This document shows, one piece after another, positions 1 through 9,047 of a stretch of DNA of 64,000 nt. Source of the DNA: Peribacillus asahii (GTDB lineage Bacteria > Bacillota > Bacilli > Bacillales > DSM-1321). The notes beneath the pieces were generated by a model that searched no databases, was not told the origin of the DNA, and was given only the letters and a program-made list of their open reading frames with translations. Both the position numbers and the translations under genes were made by a program. The DNA lies in assembly GCF_003570725.1 (NCBI RefSeq), contig NZ_QWVS01000059.1, positions 1-64,000 of the forward strand, written 5' to 3'. Position 1 is the stretch's first letter. The number at the start of each line of letters is the position of its first letter.

Positions 1-32
1 GTCCTGAGCCAGGATCAAACTCTCCGATAGAA
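1..32 (-). rRNA. 16S ribosomal RNA, 5' end only
   Basis: Read on the minus strand, the first bases give the universal 16S start region (AGAGTTTGATCCTGGCTCAG) preceded by TATCGG, as in Bacillus 16S. Only about 32 bases lie in the window; the gene runs off the left edge. The upstream leader (about 33-150) contains TGCTCTTTGAAAACT, a boxA-like leader motif usual in Bacillus rrn operons. The mature 5' end is placed by similarity and may be off by one or two bases. Confidence 0.95.
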
Positions 33-154
33 TTTGAATTAGCTCTTTGCACTTTTTATAGTGTGTGCTCACTTTAAAAATTAACGTTGACGCTTTGTTT
101 TGTTCAGTTTTCAAAGAGCAATTTAGCATCACTTATCTCTCAAGCAACTTTTAT

Positions 155-184
155 ATCTTATCACATCAACTTCTTACTCGTCAA
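155..184 (-). promoter_or_regulatory. rrn promoter P2 (proximal)
   Basis: Minus-strand TTGACG (179-184) and TAAGAT (155-160) are separated by 18 bases. This is a sigma-A-type promoter about 120 bp upstream of the 16S start. It forms a tandem with the stronger-looking promoter about 88 bp upstream, the usual rrn P1-P2 arrangement in Bacillus. Confidence 0.6.
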
Positions 185-243
185 TATGTTTTTTATTTTT
201 TGATTTCCACTTCGAAACGTGATGTTTCTCAGCGACGTTTATT

Positions 244-272
244 AATATATCACGCTCTTTGTTTAACGTCAA
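244..272 (-). promoter_or_regulatory. rrn promoter P1 (distal)
   Basis: Minus-strand TTGACG (267-272), a 17-base spacer and TATATT (244-249) make a near-consensus sigma-A promoter that points into the 16S leader. It lies just beyond the end of ygxA, which is transcribed in the same direction. Confidence 0.75.
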
Positions 273-297
273 TATCAAACATAATTTTTTAAAAAAA

Positions 298-1161
298 TTA
301 TGTTTGATAATATCTATGAAAAACTCCCTGCCCTTTTGTTTCTACTTTAACGGATTGGATAACATGCTTTTCTATTAAGTATTGAACTAACACACTTAAG
401 TCCACTGTATAGTATATAAGCTCCGGGTGATTCATTAATTCAGCAATCGTCCACGGTTCTTCTTTCGTTTCCATGATTTCAAGCAAGTGCTGTGAACCAA
501 TACTTATTCGAGAATGAATTAAAAATTCACTAGCTAAAAATAAAAGCTCTAATCTTTTTTGTAACGTTTCTTCACTGCTGACTAATTCTTTATACAATTT
601 ATAAATTTCTGGTTCGATAAGTTTTACTTGATTCCATACTGTTGCTTCTGGGTAAAATCCTTGTTCAATAACTTCTAAACGTGCTAAATGATGAAGGGAA
701 TGAACAATATGATTAAACGCGTCTAGAAAATGACCATTCTCAAACAATGCTCTTCCATCTGTATAACGACGGATTAACTTCGCAAATTCTAAACCTTTCT
801 TTAATTTCCGACCATAAAAAGGAAACTCTCGGATTTCCGTTTTAAGTTGTTTTAAGTATTCATTACGATCAAACAATATCTTACCTTCTTGAATCCAATT
901 CACAACTTTTCGATTCGTGCCTAAAAGAAGCCACTTTTTTAATTGCTCTTCCTGAACAATGTGAAGAGCAGCTTTTTTCTCTTTATACATATAGTGTTTA
1001 ACAAATACTGAATCTTCTGCTTCATTTACAATTACAAATAGGATGTAATCAAATGTATCTGTAATCAAACTAGCGTCTTCACTTTTTTCAATTAATAAAA
1101 TTCCAAGAGTGGATTGCAAACTAGCACGTTCTTGATAAATAGGGCGAAGGATATCCTCCAT
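298..1161 (-). CDS. ygxA: YgxA, nucleotidyltransferase-like protein
   Basis: About 287 residues. It is recognised as the YgxA family of Bacillus, a soluble protein annotated as nucleotidyltransferase-like whose biochemical role is unknown. The C-terminal part (from about residue 220) looks like a winged-helix segment. An upstream TTG extends the frame to 1176, but the ATG at 1161 has GGAGG (1170-1174) at an 8-base spacing and is preferred. It sits immediately upstream of the 16S gene on the same strand, the same neighbour as in B. subtilis, which supports orthology. Function stays unassigned. Confidence 0.85.
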   Translation of the reverse strand: MEDILRPIYQERASLQSTLGILLIEKSEDASLITDTFDYILFVIVNEAEDSVFVKHYMYKEKKAALHIVQEEQLKKWLLLGTNRKVVNWIQEGKILFDRNEYLKQLKTEIREFPFYGRKLKKGLEFAKLIRRYTDGRALFENGHFLDAFNHIVHSLHHLARLEVIEQGFYPEATVWNQVKLIEPEIYKLYKELVSSEETLQKRLELLFLASEFLIHSRISIGSQHLLEIMETKEEPWTIAELMNHPELIYYTVDLSVLVQYLIEKHVIQSVKVETKGQGVFHRYYQT

Positions 1162-1407
1162 CTTCTCTTCCTCCAAAAGCTTTATTTAGGCACTATCATT
1201 AAATTTAAACGTGATTTTAGCTCACTTTGCACAAAGTGAGCCGCATCCGAAAAACTTAATTATAACAAAGCCATTTTTTAAATTTCTACAAAACTCTTTA
1301 TAATCCTGCTAAATCCTAATATAGATATGATTTCTTTCTTGACCCAAAAAAATTTTCATTTTTTTCCATAAACCATCTGTGATATAGTTGTTTCAGGAGG
1401 GACTATC

Positions 1408-1755
1408 ATGGCTAAATATTCTAGTAAAATCAATAAAATCAGAACATTTGCATTAAGTTTGATTTTCATCGGTTTCCTTGTTATGTACCTCGGTATTATC
1501 TTCAAATCACATCCGATTGTGATGACAATCTTTATGCTTCTCGGTCTTTTATGCATTATAGCAAGTACAGGTGTTTATCTTTGGATTGGAATGTTATCTA
1601 CTAAAACAGTCCAAGTTCTTTGTCCAAGCTGCCAGAAGCCTACCAAAATTTTAGGACGAGTGGACATATGTATGCACTGCAATGAAGCACTCACACTAGA
1701 CAAAAGCTTGGAAGGCAAGACATTCAACAAAAAATATAATCAAAGGCAGCTATAA
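1408..1755 (+). CDS. ygzB: YgzB, UPF0295 membrane protein
   Basis: A 115-residue protein with two hydrophobic segments (about residues 13-35 and 40-63), then a cytoplasmic zinc-ribbon-like tail with two CxxC pairs (CPSC and CMHC). This matches the UPF0295/YgzB family, whose function is unknown. The ATG has a clear SD (GGAGGG, about 1396-1401). It converges with perR and shares a bidirectional terminator with it, as in B. subtilis. Confidence 0.88.
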   Translation: MAKYSSKINKIRTFALSLIFIGFLVMYLGIIFKSHPIVMTIFMLLGLLCIIASTGVYLWIGMLSTKTVQVLCPSCQKPTKILGRVDICMHCNEALTLDKSLEGKTFNKKYNQRQL

Positions 1756-1758
1756 AAG

Positions 1759-1792
1759 AAAAAAGTTCCAACCAAAAAGGTGGAACTTTTTT
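1759..1792. terminator. Bidirectional terminator between ygzB and perR
   Basis: AAAAGTTCCA (1761-1770) pairs with TGGAACTTTT (1781-1790). The A-rich and T-rich flanks serve both directions. The perR stop codon lies within it. Confidence 0.85.
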
Positions 1793-2234
1793 AATGCGCT
1801 TCTTTTTTCGAACAATCTGGACATTGTCCGTAAATTTCCATCCGGTGTTCATTTACTTTAAATCCTGTAACCTGAGCAGCAAAATGTTCAACTTCATCCA
1901 ATGCAGGATAGTCAAAGTCCACAATCTTTCCACAACTTTGGCAAATAACATGATAATGATTCGTTGTCACAAAATCAAATCTTGCAGAAGAATCACCATA
2001 GGTTAGTTCTTTCACCAATCCCACTTCGCGAAATACTCTAAGATTGTTATAAACAGTAGCTACACTCATGTTCGGGAATTTCCCTTCCAACGCTTTATAA
2101 ATATCATCTGCTGTTGGATGAGACATGGAGTTTATTAAATATTCCAGTATCGCATGTCTTTGAGGAGTTATTCTAACACCGGTATCTTTCAAGGAATTTA
2201 AAGCTTCTTTTAATTGAACTTCAGACACCGCCAT
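1791..2234 (-). CDS. perR: PerR, peroxide-sensing Fur-family repressor
   Basis: A 147-residue Fur-family repressor very similar to B. subtilis PerR. The N-terminal winged helix (about 1-85) is followed by the dimerisation and metal domain. The regulatory Fe/Mn ligands are present: H39, D87, H93, H95 and D106. So are the four structural-zinc cysteines (CQSC at 98/101, CPDC at 138/141). Known family role: iron-bound PerR is inactivated by H2O2-driven histidine oxidation, derepressing katA, ahpCF, mrgA, hemAXCDBL and perR itself. A PerR box lies upstream, implying autoregulation. Its neighbour bcp, a thiol peroxidase, fits oxidative defence. Confidence 0.96.
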   Translation of the reverse strand: MAVSEVQLKEALNSLKDTGVRITPQRHAILEYLINSMSHPTADDIYKALEGKFPNMSVATVYNNLRVFREVGLVKELTYGDSSARFDFVTTNHYHVICQSCGKIVDFDYPALDEVEHFAAQVTGFKVNEHRMEIYGQCPDCSKKEAH

Positions 2235-2269
2235 ACACCTCTTTTTCTAATTAAGTATAAATTATTAAA

Positions 2270-2284
2270 TTATAATATTTATAA
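2270..2284 (-). promoter_or_regulatory. PerR box upstream of perR
   Basis: TTATAATATTTATAA matches the PerR/Fur-type 7-1-7 consensus TTATAATNATTATAA at 14 of the 15 positions, counting N as a match. It lies about 36 bp upstream of the perR start. Autoregulation by PerR is established in B. subtilis. Confidence 0.8.
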
Positions 2285-2388
2285 ATAGTGTACCTGTTAT
2301 CGACTTATTTTGTCAATATTTCTACCACTAAATATAGTCCATTATACGAGGATTCATCGTTTTTTATTAGTTTTTTATACAAAGCTTT

Positions 2389-3333
2389 TTAATATCCTCT
2401 GTTTATATCAATGACATTGATATATTTTTTACCATTTGATACATACTCTTGTAAATTTTTCTCGAATATCACGAAACAGCGCGGCAGATATTGATCACTT
2501 TGACTTGATAAATGGGGGGTTACTGTAACATTTTCCATATTCCAATAAGGATGATTCCGTGGAAGCGGCTCAGATTTAAACACGTCCAAAATAGCATGTG
2601 TAATTTCCTTTTTCTCTAACGCTTCAAGTAAAACGAATTCTTTAACGAGATCCCCCCGACCGATATTGATAAATACAGCACTGCTCTTCATTGCCTGAAA
2701 ATGTTTCTTCGTTAAGATATACCGTGTCTCTTTCGTGCTCGGTAATACCGAAACGATGTAATCAGCTTGAGGTAAAACAGCTAGTAATTCCTCCATTTTA
2801 TAAAGAATATCAATATACTCAACAATCTGACCGCTGCGATTAATCCCCATTGTTGTCATTCCAAACGCTTTAGCTAATCGAGCAATCTCTCCACCAATCG
2901 CTCCTGTACCAAGAATAAGCATTGATTTACCATGTAATTCTCCTGTTACGATACTGCGCTGCCAATTTTCATCACGCTCTTGCTGAATTAATTGTTTGAG
3001 TCTTTTTTCATATTGCAGCATCATTCCAAATGTATACTCCGCCATAGGAATTTTATGAATGCCTCTAGCATTGGTGACAAGAATTCCACGCTCTTCAATT
3101 GACTTAAAAGGCATTTTCTCCAAACCTGCGCTCATCACCATAATCCATTTAAGCTTCTTTGCTTTTTCAATATGCTCGTCGGTCAAGTCCTCTCCATATG
3201 TAATCAGCACTTCCGCTTCTGCCAAGCTTTTGTCGTTCCATACCTCTTCATATTTGAATGTTACATTAGGAAACGCTTGCTTAATATGCTGTTGAATTTC
3301 TTCTGATGGTGTAATGGTTGAGACAATAAGCAT
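2389..3333 (-). CDS. D-isomer-specific 2-hydroxyacid dehydrogenase
   Basis: About 314 residues from the ATG at 3333. A longer frame reaches 3366, but GGAG precedes the inner ATG by 10 bases. It shows the NAD-binding Rossmann motif GTGAIGGE and the family catalytic set: Arg in NIGRGDLV, Glu in DVFKSEPLP and His in TPHLSS. Members reduce 2-keto acids or oxidise D-2-hydroxyacids (phosphoglycerate, glyoxylate or hydroxypyruvate type). The substrate cannot be told from sequence. It is a monocistronic insertion between perR and bcp relative to the B. subtilis order. Confidence 0.85.
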   Translation of the reverse strand: MLIVSTITPSEEIQQHIKQAFPNVTFKYEEVWNDKSLAEAEVLITYGEDLTDEHIEKAKKLKWIMVMSAGLEKMPFKSIEERGILVTNARGIHKIPMAEYTFGMMLQYEKRLKQLIQQERDENWQRSIVTGELHGKSMLILGTGAIGGEIARLAKAFGMTTMGINRSGQIVEYIDILYKMEELLAVLPQADYIVSVLPSTKETRYILTKKHFQAMKSSAVFINIGRGDLVKEFVLLEALEKKEITHAILDVFKSEPLPRNHPYWNMENVTVTPHLSSQSDQYLPRCFVIFEKNLQEYVSNGKKYINVIDINRGY

Positions 3334-3383
3334 CTTGCTCATTCTCCTTTCACTCTTCTTATTCATTTATAGTCTTTTATACA

Positions 3384-3505
3384 ATAAAAAACACGGGAAC
3401 CTAAGTCCCGCGCAACAGTTTGTGAGGAGGTATTCCCTTACTACAAGCATATTCATCTACGCCTGTTTTGAATTGGACAAAAGCCTTTCCAACTGAAAAT
3501 AGGCA
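3384..3505 (-). ncRNA. Candidate structured RNA or 3' UTR ending in a terminator, downstream of bcp
   Basis: The 3' flank of bcp, read on the minus strand, holds a long imperfect hairpin (3462-3503, 13 pairs with two mismatches around a 12-base loop). A linker follows in which ACCTCC-type segments can pair upstream (AGGTAT with ATACCT). It ends in a terminator: 7-bp stem at 3392-3412, then TTTTTTAT. There is no ORF in it. It may be a processed 3'-UTR RNA or an independent small RNA. I saw no convincing promoter of its own and could not match it to a named family. Confidence 0.4.
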
Positions 3506-3517
3506 TACCTTCTCCGA

Positions 3518-3988
3518 CTATTCACCTAAACTTCGAACATATTCAAGAGCTTCTTCTACATGCCCTTTTACTTTTACTTTCCGCCACTCTTTCACAAGTA
3601 CCCCTTCTTTATCAATTAAGAAGGTAGAACGTTCAATTCCCATATATTCTTTACCAAAGTTTTTCTTTAGCTTCCATACTTCATAAAGCTCTGCTACCTC
3701 ATGCTGGTCATCTGCTAATAAAATAAATGGGAGACCGTGTTTTTCGATAAATTTCACATGTCTATCCACCGGGTCCGGACTTACTCCAATAATTACGGCA
3801 TTTAATTGTTCAAACTGCTCATGCTGGTCGCGAAAATCACACGCTTCTGTTGTACAGCCAGGTGTCATATCTTTCGGATAAAAATATAACACAACATGCT
3901 TACCTTTAAAATCTGCTAACGAAACCATTCCTCCACGATGATCACAAACGCGAAAATCAGGAGCTTTCTCACCAATACGAACTGTCAT
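3518..3988 (-). CDS. bcp: Bcp-type thiol peroxidase (peroxiredoxin)
   Basis: A 156-residue AhpC/TSA-fold peroxiredoxin of the Bcp/PrxQ class (YgaF in B. subtilis). Peroxidatic Cys45 is in the TPGCTTEAC motif, with the resolving Cys50 five residues on, the classical PrxQ arrangement. It reduces H2O2 and organic peroxides using thioredoxin. An upstream ATG overlaps the SD (GGAGG), so the ATG at 3988, eight bases after the SD, is taken as the start. It lies close to perR as in B. subtilis. No PerR box was seen directly upstream. Confidence 0.92.
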   Translation of the reverse strand: MTVRIGEKAPDFRVCDHRGGMVSLADFKGKHVVLYFYPKDMTPGCTTEACDFRDQHEQFEQLNAVIIGVSPDPVDRHVKFIEKHGLPFILLADDQHEVAELYEVWKLKKNFGKEYMGIERSTFLIDKEGVLVKEWRKVKVKGHVEEALEYVRSLGE

Positions 3989-4052
3989 AATATGTACCTC
4001 CATCTTTCTTTCTCATCGTAATCGTACTCAAACATGATAAGAAAGACAACTT

Positions 4053-4472
4053 TCATTTATCCTTTCTATCAAAATGTTCCATCTCAATCACTGTCCGAAT
4101 GACAAAAGCAGCTGGCAACGTATATCCGATAAATGCTTGAATCGTTGCAATAATCCGCCCTACCCCAATCGGGCTAATATCTCCATAACCAACTGAAAAC
4201 ATTGTCATCGCACTAAAGTAAAAAGCTGTTTTTAATTGCTCTGAAAAATTCCCATCTAATCGATTGCCCAAATCTAATATAACTGCATAATTTTGCAGCT
4301 CAAATAATAAATAAATGAGTGCAAAACCAACTAAAATTGTCGTATACAAATTGCCAAGCCATAATAAGTTTTCTACTGAAAATCGCTTTTGTTCTGAATC
4401 CGCTAAAAAAAGTGTTCGAATACTCATCGTCATACAAAAAACGACGCCAACGACCAATACATAAAACATCAT
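4053..4472 (-). CDS. Small potassium-channel protein
   Basis: A 139-residue membrane protein. Its first hydrophobic segments (about 1-20 and 38-62) precede a pore loop with the K+ selectivity filter TMFSVGYGD (about residues 89-97) and a final inner helix, so it belongs to the two-transmembrane (Ion_trans_2) pore class. There is no cytoplasmic RCK or TrkA_N domain, unlike B. subtilis YugO. It probably forms a tetrameric K+ channel whose gating is unknown. GAGG precedes the ATG by 8 bases. Confidence 0.82.
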   Translation of the reverse strand: MMFYVLVVGVVFCMTMSIRTLFLADSEQKRFSVENLLWLGNLYTTILVGFALIYLLFELQNYAVILDLGNRLDGNFSEQLKTAFYFSAMTMFSVGYGDISPIGVGRIIATIQAFIGYTLPAAFVIRTVIEMEHFDRKDK

Positions 4473-4585
4473 AAGAAACGCCTCATTTCAAAAGCAACTC
4501 ATACCCTATCTTTACTCTTTGTCCTAGCGATATATGCCCTTTATAAAGTGAACTTCATCTTGAAGGTCCTTTGATTCCTCCGAAC

Positions 4586-4621
4586 GTCAAAACTCCCTCC
4601 AACATCAGTTGAAGGGAGTTG
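4586..4621 (-). terminator. Terminator of the ABC-2 exporter operon
   Basis: AACTCCCT (4591-4598) pairs with AGGGAGTT (4613-4620), extended by an inner CAAC/GTTG stem, with a short T-run on the minus strand. It lies just past the last permease gene. Confidence 0.65.
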
Positions 4622-4622
4622 C

Positions 4623-5408
4623 TTAATTTCCTGCTCCACGATATTTTTTTATTCCTTGATTCCAAATCATCACTGACACCGTAAAAAAGACAAGCCCAAC
4701 AACCGGTGTTAAAAACGAGAAAATGTACCACTCTTCCTTCCCTAGGAAGTATGAAGCAGGATATACGCCGACAAAAGCAAATGGCAGTACCCACGTAAGC
4801 ATGAAACGAATTACTTTATTATAAATATCCACTGGATAACGACCATAGTTGCCGATATTATACATCATCGGCATAATCGATGTTTTAGAATCCGACCAAA
4901 AGCCAACACTTGCGATAACAATAAACACAGATGCATAAGCAAGTGCCCCTCCTATCGCAAATAGCACAAATAAAATCGGATCATACCAAGCAAGCTCAAG
5001 TCCTAAATTGGCCCCTGCATAAAAAATGATAATAAAACCCGTCACTAACCCAAACAACGATTCTAGCTCCATTCTCTCAATCACAACTTGAAATAAACTA
5101 TGAATCGGCCGCGTCAAGATACGGTCCATTTCCCCCTTTACAATATATCGATCATTAAAATCCCATATATTAAAAAAGGCTGAAAATAACGCATATGGAA
5201 TAAGGAAAAAGCCGTAAATAAAAATAATTTCATCTCTGTTCCATCCATTTAAAAACTGTGTGTGGCCAAAAACAACGAGAATAAACACTAAATTCACCGT
5301 CTGATTAAATAAATCAGATAAAATTTCCACAATGAAATCTGAGCGGTATTCCAATCTCGTCTTCATATATTGACTAACATATTGAAAAAAGATTCCTATA
5401 TAAAACAT
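4623..5408 (-). CDS. ABC-2 family exporter permease
   Basis: A 261-residue polytopic protein with about six hydrophobic segments. It resembles the ABC-2 membrane-6 group of permeases, which work as pairs with one ATPase. It is the third gene of a minus-strand operon (ATPase, permease, permease) separated from the second by only 4 bases. The substrate is unknown; related systems are linked to drug or lipid export. It probably heterodimerises with the product of the upstream gene. Confidence 0.82.
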   Translation of the reverse strand: MFYIGIFFQYVSQYMKTRLEYRSDFIVEILSDLFNQTVNLVFILVVFGHTQFLNGWNRDEIIFIYGFFLIPYALFSAFFNIWDFNDRYIVKGEMDRILTRPIHSLFQVVIERMELESLFGLVTGFIIIFYAGANLGLELAWYDPILFVLFAIGGALAYASVFIVIASVGFWSDSKTSIMPMMYNIGNYGRYPVDIYNKVIRFMLTWVLPFAFVGVYPASYFLGKEEWYIFSFLTPVVGLVFFTVSVMIWNQGIKKYRGAGN

Positions 5409-5412
5409 TTCC

Positions 5413-6204
5413 TCAACCTCCTTGAATAATGAGCTGTTTTTTAGCTACTATCCATAAAAGTTGAATCGGGATCAGCAGAATAATTACCCAAATACATTGT
5501 TGACCTAACGCCATCAAAAGCTCACTATGACTAAAACCGTTTGTAAAAATCATACTCGGTATATAACTAATCCCTTGAAATGGTAAGTACTGCATTACAC
5601 CTTGCGCCCACAATGGGAAAAAGCTAATCGGTAAAAGTAATCCGGAGAATAAATCCACTATTACTCTCTTAGCACGAATTAAACCGGTATTGTTATAGAA
5701 GAAAAAGGCCATAATTCCTGTTAATAAATTAATTTGAGTATTAATAATAAAGCTAAATAGCAGCGAAATGGCGAAGTACCCCCAAGTTGCTCCATTATAC
5801 GGAATATGTACTTGGAAAAGAAGCGTGACGAGAAGCATTCCTGGTATCGAAAAAAAGAAAAAGCGGAAAATCCCCTCTCCTAATCCAGCCATCGTCTTCA
5901 TTCCTAAATAATGATACGGTCGAAGCAGTTCAACGGCGACCTTGCCATCCTTAATCTCCATGGCAATTTCTCGGTCAATATTATTAAAATAAAACGCTCG
6001 CGCCATCCAAGCAATCGCCACATATGAAGTCATCTGCTCAATCGTTAATCCTTCAATGGATCCTTTATCTCCATAAATGGCACTCCATAAAAAATAATAC
6101 GCTCCGATATTAATCGTATAAATTACTATTCCTGTGTAATAATTTAATCGGTACGCCAACATCATTAAGAAGCGCATCCGAATCATCTCGATGTATTTAC
6201 TCAC
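5413..6204 (-). CDS. ABC-2 family exporter permease
   Basis: About 263 residues with six predicted membrane segments, same family as the following permease. The frame stays open to 6234, but AGGGGA lies six bases before an internal GTG at 6204 (protein MSKYIEMI), which is preferred. It is the middle gene of the ATPase-permease-permease operon, about 41 bp downstream of the ATPase. The export substrate cannot be inferred. Confidence 0.82.
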   Translation of the reverse strand: MSKYIEMIRMRFLMMLAYRLNYYTGIVIYTINIGAYYFLWSAIYGDKGSIEGLTIEQMTSYVAIAWMARAFYFNNIDREIAMEIKDGKVAVELLRPYHYLGMKTMAGLGEGIFRFFFFSIPGMLLVTLLFQVHIPYNGATWGYFAISLLFSFIINTQINLLTGIMAFFFYNNTGLIRAKRVIVDLFSGLLLPISFFPLWAQGVMQYLPFQGISYIPSMIFTNGFSHSELLMALGQQCIWVIILLIPIQLLWIVAKKQLIIQGG

Positions 6205-6245
6205 ACTCTCTCCCCTTTCATCTGTTCTGTTCACTTTAGCAAAGG

Positions 6246-7253
6246 TCAGACAGTGCCTGTTTCATATATATTTCGCACAATTTCTTCAATAGATGTTTCA
6301 TGAATTTTAACATCCTTAATAGGAAAAGAAGTAACGACGATCGAAATGAGCTGTGAAATATGATCACCCTCATCTTTAATAACAGCTAAATACGTATGAT
6401 TTTTTTCATCATACTCCCATATAACCGGAAATGATAAAGGCAATGCTTCCAACTCTGCTTGTTGGACAGGCTTTACAAATTGAAAATGGACTTCCTTATC
6501 TTCTCCCCAGTTCTCTTTTAAGCTTTGCAATTCCCCATCATAAATAATTTCTCCACTATCAAGCATGACGACTCGTTCACAAAGCGCCTCAATATCTCCC
6601 AGATCATGAGTCGTTAATAAGATGGTCGTATTGTATTTTTCATTAATCTCTTTTAAAAATTCGCGGATTTTTAATTTAACAAGTACATCTAAACCAATCG
6701 TTGGCTCATCTAAAAATAAAAGGGGCGGGTTATGAATTAAAGCAGCAGCTAACTCACAGCGCATACGTTGTCCAAGCGAAAGCTTCCGAACCGGTTTATC
6801 AAGCAACGGCTCAATATCGAGCGTTTTAATTACATGATTCATATGTTCGTTATATTGCTCATCTGATACTTTATATACTTTTTTCAACAATCGAAACGAT
6901 TCTTGTACAGCGATATCCCACCAAAGCTGTGAGCGTTGCCCAAACACAACCCCAATCGTCCGAGTGAACTTTTCACGCTCCCGATGCGGATTCATACCAT
7001 TGACTACAATTTCTCCTGAGGTCGGAGTTAAGATGCCTGTTAACATTTTAATGGTTGTCGATTTGCCCGCTCCATTTTCTCCGATATAAGCGACCATTTC
7101 TCCTTGTTTCACTGTAAATGAAATATCATTGACCGCAGGCACAATTTTATAATTTCTTGTTAATAAGTCACGAAAAGCTCCTTTCAACCCAGAGCGGCTT
7201 GAATACGATTTAAACTCTTTCCGCAACCCCTTCACTTCAATTGCATTACTCAT
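6246..7253 (-). CDS. ABC transporter ATP-binding protein
   Basis: About 335 residues. The nucleotide-binding domain shows Walker [11 protein letters not shown]-loop region [11 protein letters not shown], signature [10 protein letters not shown], Walker B LLFLDEP and H-loop TTHD. A C-terminal extension of about 90 residues is typical of DrrA/CcmA-like exporters. The ATG at 7253 has GGAGG eight bases upstream; a TTG upstream overlaps the SD. It is the first gene of the exporter operon and divergent from hemL. This operon is an insertion in the conserved yga gene order. Confidence 0.88.
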   Translation of the reverse strand: MSNAIEVKGLRKEFKSYSSRSGLKGAFRDLLTRNYKIVPAVNDISFTVKQGEMVAYIGENGAGKSTTIKMLTGILTPTSGEIVVNGMNPHREREKFTRTIGVVFGQRSQLWWDIAVQESFRLLKKVYKVSDEQYNEHMNHVIKTLDIEPLLDKPVRKLSLGQRMRCELAAALIHNPPLLFLDEPTIGLDVLVKLKIREFLKEINEKYNTTILLTTHDLGDIEALCERVVMLDSGEIIYDGELQSLKENWGEDKEVHFQFVKPVQQAELEALPLSFPVIWEYDEKNHTYLAVIKDEGDHISQLISIVVTSFPIKDVKIHETSIEEIVRNIYETGTV

Positions 7254-7430
7254 TCCGTAGTCCTCCAATAAAATTCCTGTCTAATCACTTAGTTTATCCA
7301 ATGACGTTTCTATAAACAATAGAAACGTTTAAATTGTCGCACACAATATCCCGGCCTTCATGTTTTTTACAGCAAAAAGTGCTATGATGGTGTATGAATA
7401 TTTGTAAGTTTATTTAGGAGGCTTTTCATA

Positions 7431-8726
7431 ATGAAATTCACTAATTCTGAGCGTTTACATAAAGAGGCTCTCGAACATATTGTCGGTGGTGTAAATAGCC
7501 CTTCCCGTTCATATAAAGCAGTCGGCGGCGGTTCACCTGTTGTCATGGAACGTGGACAAGGCGCTTATTTTTGGGATGTCGACGGAAACAAATACATTGA
7601 TTATCTAGCAGCCTACGGTCCAATCATCACGGGGCATGCTCATCCTCATATTACAAAAGCTATTACATATGCAGCCGAAACAGGTGTCTTATATGGAACA
7701 CCAACAAAACATGAAATTACATTCGCGAAAATGCTCAAAGAAGCCATGCCAAATCTAGAAAAAGTTCGTTTTACAAACTCAGGCACAGAAGCCGTTATGA
7801 CAACCATTCGTGTTGCCCGTGCTTATACAGGCCGCGATAAAATTATCAAGTTCGCTGGCTGCTATCACGGACATTTCGATCTTGTACTCGTTGCAGCTGG
7901 GTCCGGTCCTTCCACACTCGGTACACCTGACTCTGCTGGTGTAACAAACAGCAGTGCTCAAGAAGTGATTACCGTCCCATTTAATGATATTGAACCATTT
8001 AAAGCAGCTCTGCAAAAATGGGGTCCTGAAGTAGCTGGCGTACTCGTTGAACCGATTGTCGGCAACTTTGGAATCGTGGAACCTAACAAAGGGTTTCTTG
8101 AAGAAGTGATTCAGTTATCACATGAAGCTGGTGCTGTCGTTATTTTTGATGAAGTCATTACCGCATTTCGTTTTATGTACGGAGGCGCTCAAGATTTACT
8201 AGGAGTTCAACCAGATTTAACCGCCCTTGGAAAAATTATTGGCGGCGGACTGCCTATCGGTGCATACGGTGGAAAAAAAGAAATTATGGACACAGTTGCT
8301 CCACTCGGCCCAGCTTATCAAGCTGGAACAATGGCAGGAAATCCAGCTTCTATGTTATCGGGCATCGCTTGTTTAGAAGTCTTACAGGAAAAAGGTCTTT
8401 ATGAAGAACTTGATCGTTTAGGAAAAATATTAGAGGATGGCATTTTACAATTAGCAGAACAATATCATGTTCCCATTACGATTAACCGTCTTAAAGGGGC
8501 CTTAACGATTTATTTCACAACGGAAAAAGTTGAAAATTACGAGCAAGCAGAAAACACAGACGGAGAAATGTTCGGTAAATTTTTCAAATTGATGCTCCAA
8601 CAAGGAATCAATCTAGCTCCATCTAAATACGAAGCTTGGTTCTTAACAACTGCTCATACAGAAGAAGATATTACGTATACATTAAAAGCTGTAGAGCACG
8701 CTTTCAAACATTTAATGACTAAGTAA
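7431..8726 (+). CDS. hemL: Glutamate-1-semialdehyde 2,1-aminomutase
   Basis: A 431-residue PLP enzyme of the class-III aminotransferase fold, converting glutamate-1-semialdehyde to 5-aminolevulinate in heme synthesis. It has the phosphate-binding NSGTEAV, PLP-ring FDEVITAFR and the Schiff-base lysine in ALGKIIGGG. It corresponds to GsaB (YgaB-region copy) of B. subtilis, the second aminomutase outside the hemAXCDBL operon. It has a strong SD (AGGAGG, spacing 9) and ends in a clear terminator. The neighbours bcp, ygaE and ygaD match B. subtilis. Confidence 0.95.
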   Translation: MKFTNSERLHKEALEHIVGGVNSPSRSYKAVGGGSPVVMERGQGAYFWDVDGNKYIDYLAAYGPIITGHAHPHITKAITYAAETGVLYGTPTKHEITFAKMLKEAMPNLEKVRFTNSGTEAVMTTIRVARAYTGRDKIIKFAGCYHGHFDLVLVAAGSGPSTLGTPDSAGVTNSSAQEVITVPFNDIEPFKAALQKWGPEVAGVLVEPIVGNFGIVEPNKGFLEEVIQLSHEAGAVVIFDEVITAFRFMYGGAQDLLGVQPDLTALGKIIGGGLPIGAYGGKKEIMDTVAPLGPAYQAGTMAGNPASMLSGIACLEVLQEKGLYEELDRLGKILEDGILQLAEQYHVPITINRLKGALTIYFTTEKVENYEQAENTDGEMFGKFFKLMLQQGINLAPSKYEAWFLTTAHTEEDITYTLKAVEHAFKHLMTK

Positions 8727-8732
8727 GGAAGA

Positions 8733-8775
8733 AAAACTCCTCGAAAACAGCATGCCTGATTTCGAGGAGTTTTTT
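8733..8775 (+). terminator. Terminator of hemL
   Basis: AAAACTCCTCGAAA (8733-8746) pairs with TTTCGAGGAGTTTT (8760-8773), a 14-bp stem with a T-run. Confidence 0.9.
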
Positions 8776-9017
8776 GCTCTTCTCCGCTGTTCTATAATCG
8801 TTCTAAAAAAAAGATTAGACCTCCTCAATCAATCTACCGTACATTTAAGCGCGATTGATTTCTGAATATTTAGATGATATCATTAACTTATATTCCCATT
8901 TTTTAATCCTTTATCTTATCATTCCATTTATTAAAAAGTTAAATACTTTATTTACTTTTCATATGAGTTTTCTTGCACTATTACAAGTTTTGTAGGAGGT
9001 GAAAGGCAGTTAATAAG

Positions 9018-9047
9018 GTGGATCCTTATTACGAGCCGAACAAATGA
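9018..9047 (+). other. Possible 9-codon leader ORF overlapping the gltB start
   Basis: GTG at 9018 opens a 9-codon frame (MDPYYEPNK) whose TGA overlaps the gltB ATG as ATGA. A strong SD (AGGAGGT, 8994-9000) lies 17 bases before this GTG and 43 before the gltB ATG, which has no SD of its own. An 8-bp perfect hairpin (TAATAAGG/CCTTATTA, 9011-9031) lies in between and contains the GTG. Translational coupling or structural start control is an inference. Confidence 0.35.

Noticed and set aside
65-292. 75-codon plus-strand frame over the rrn promoter region
   Set aside because: It covers the leader and tandem promoters of the 16S gene and has no SD.
3384-3505. Assignment of the bcp 3' RNA to the 6S RNA family
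   Set aside because: The closing stem and central bubble typical of 6S RNA could not be drawn; left as an unnamed candidate.
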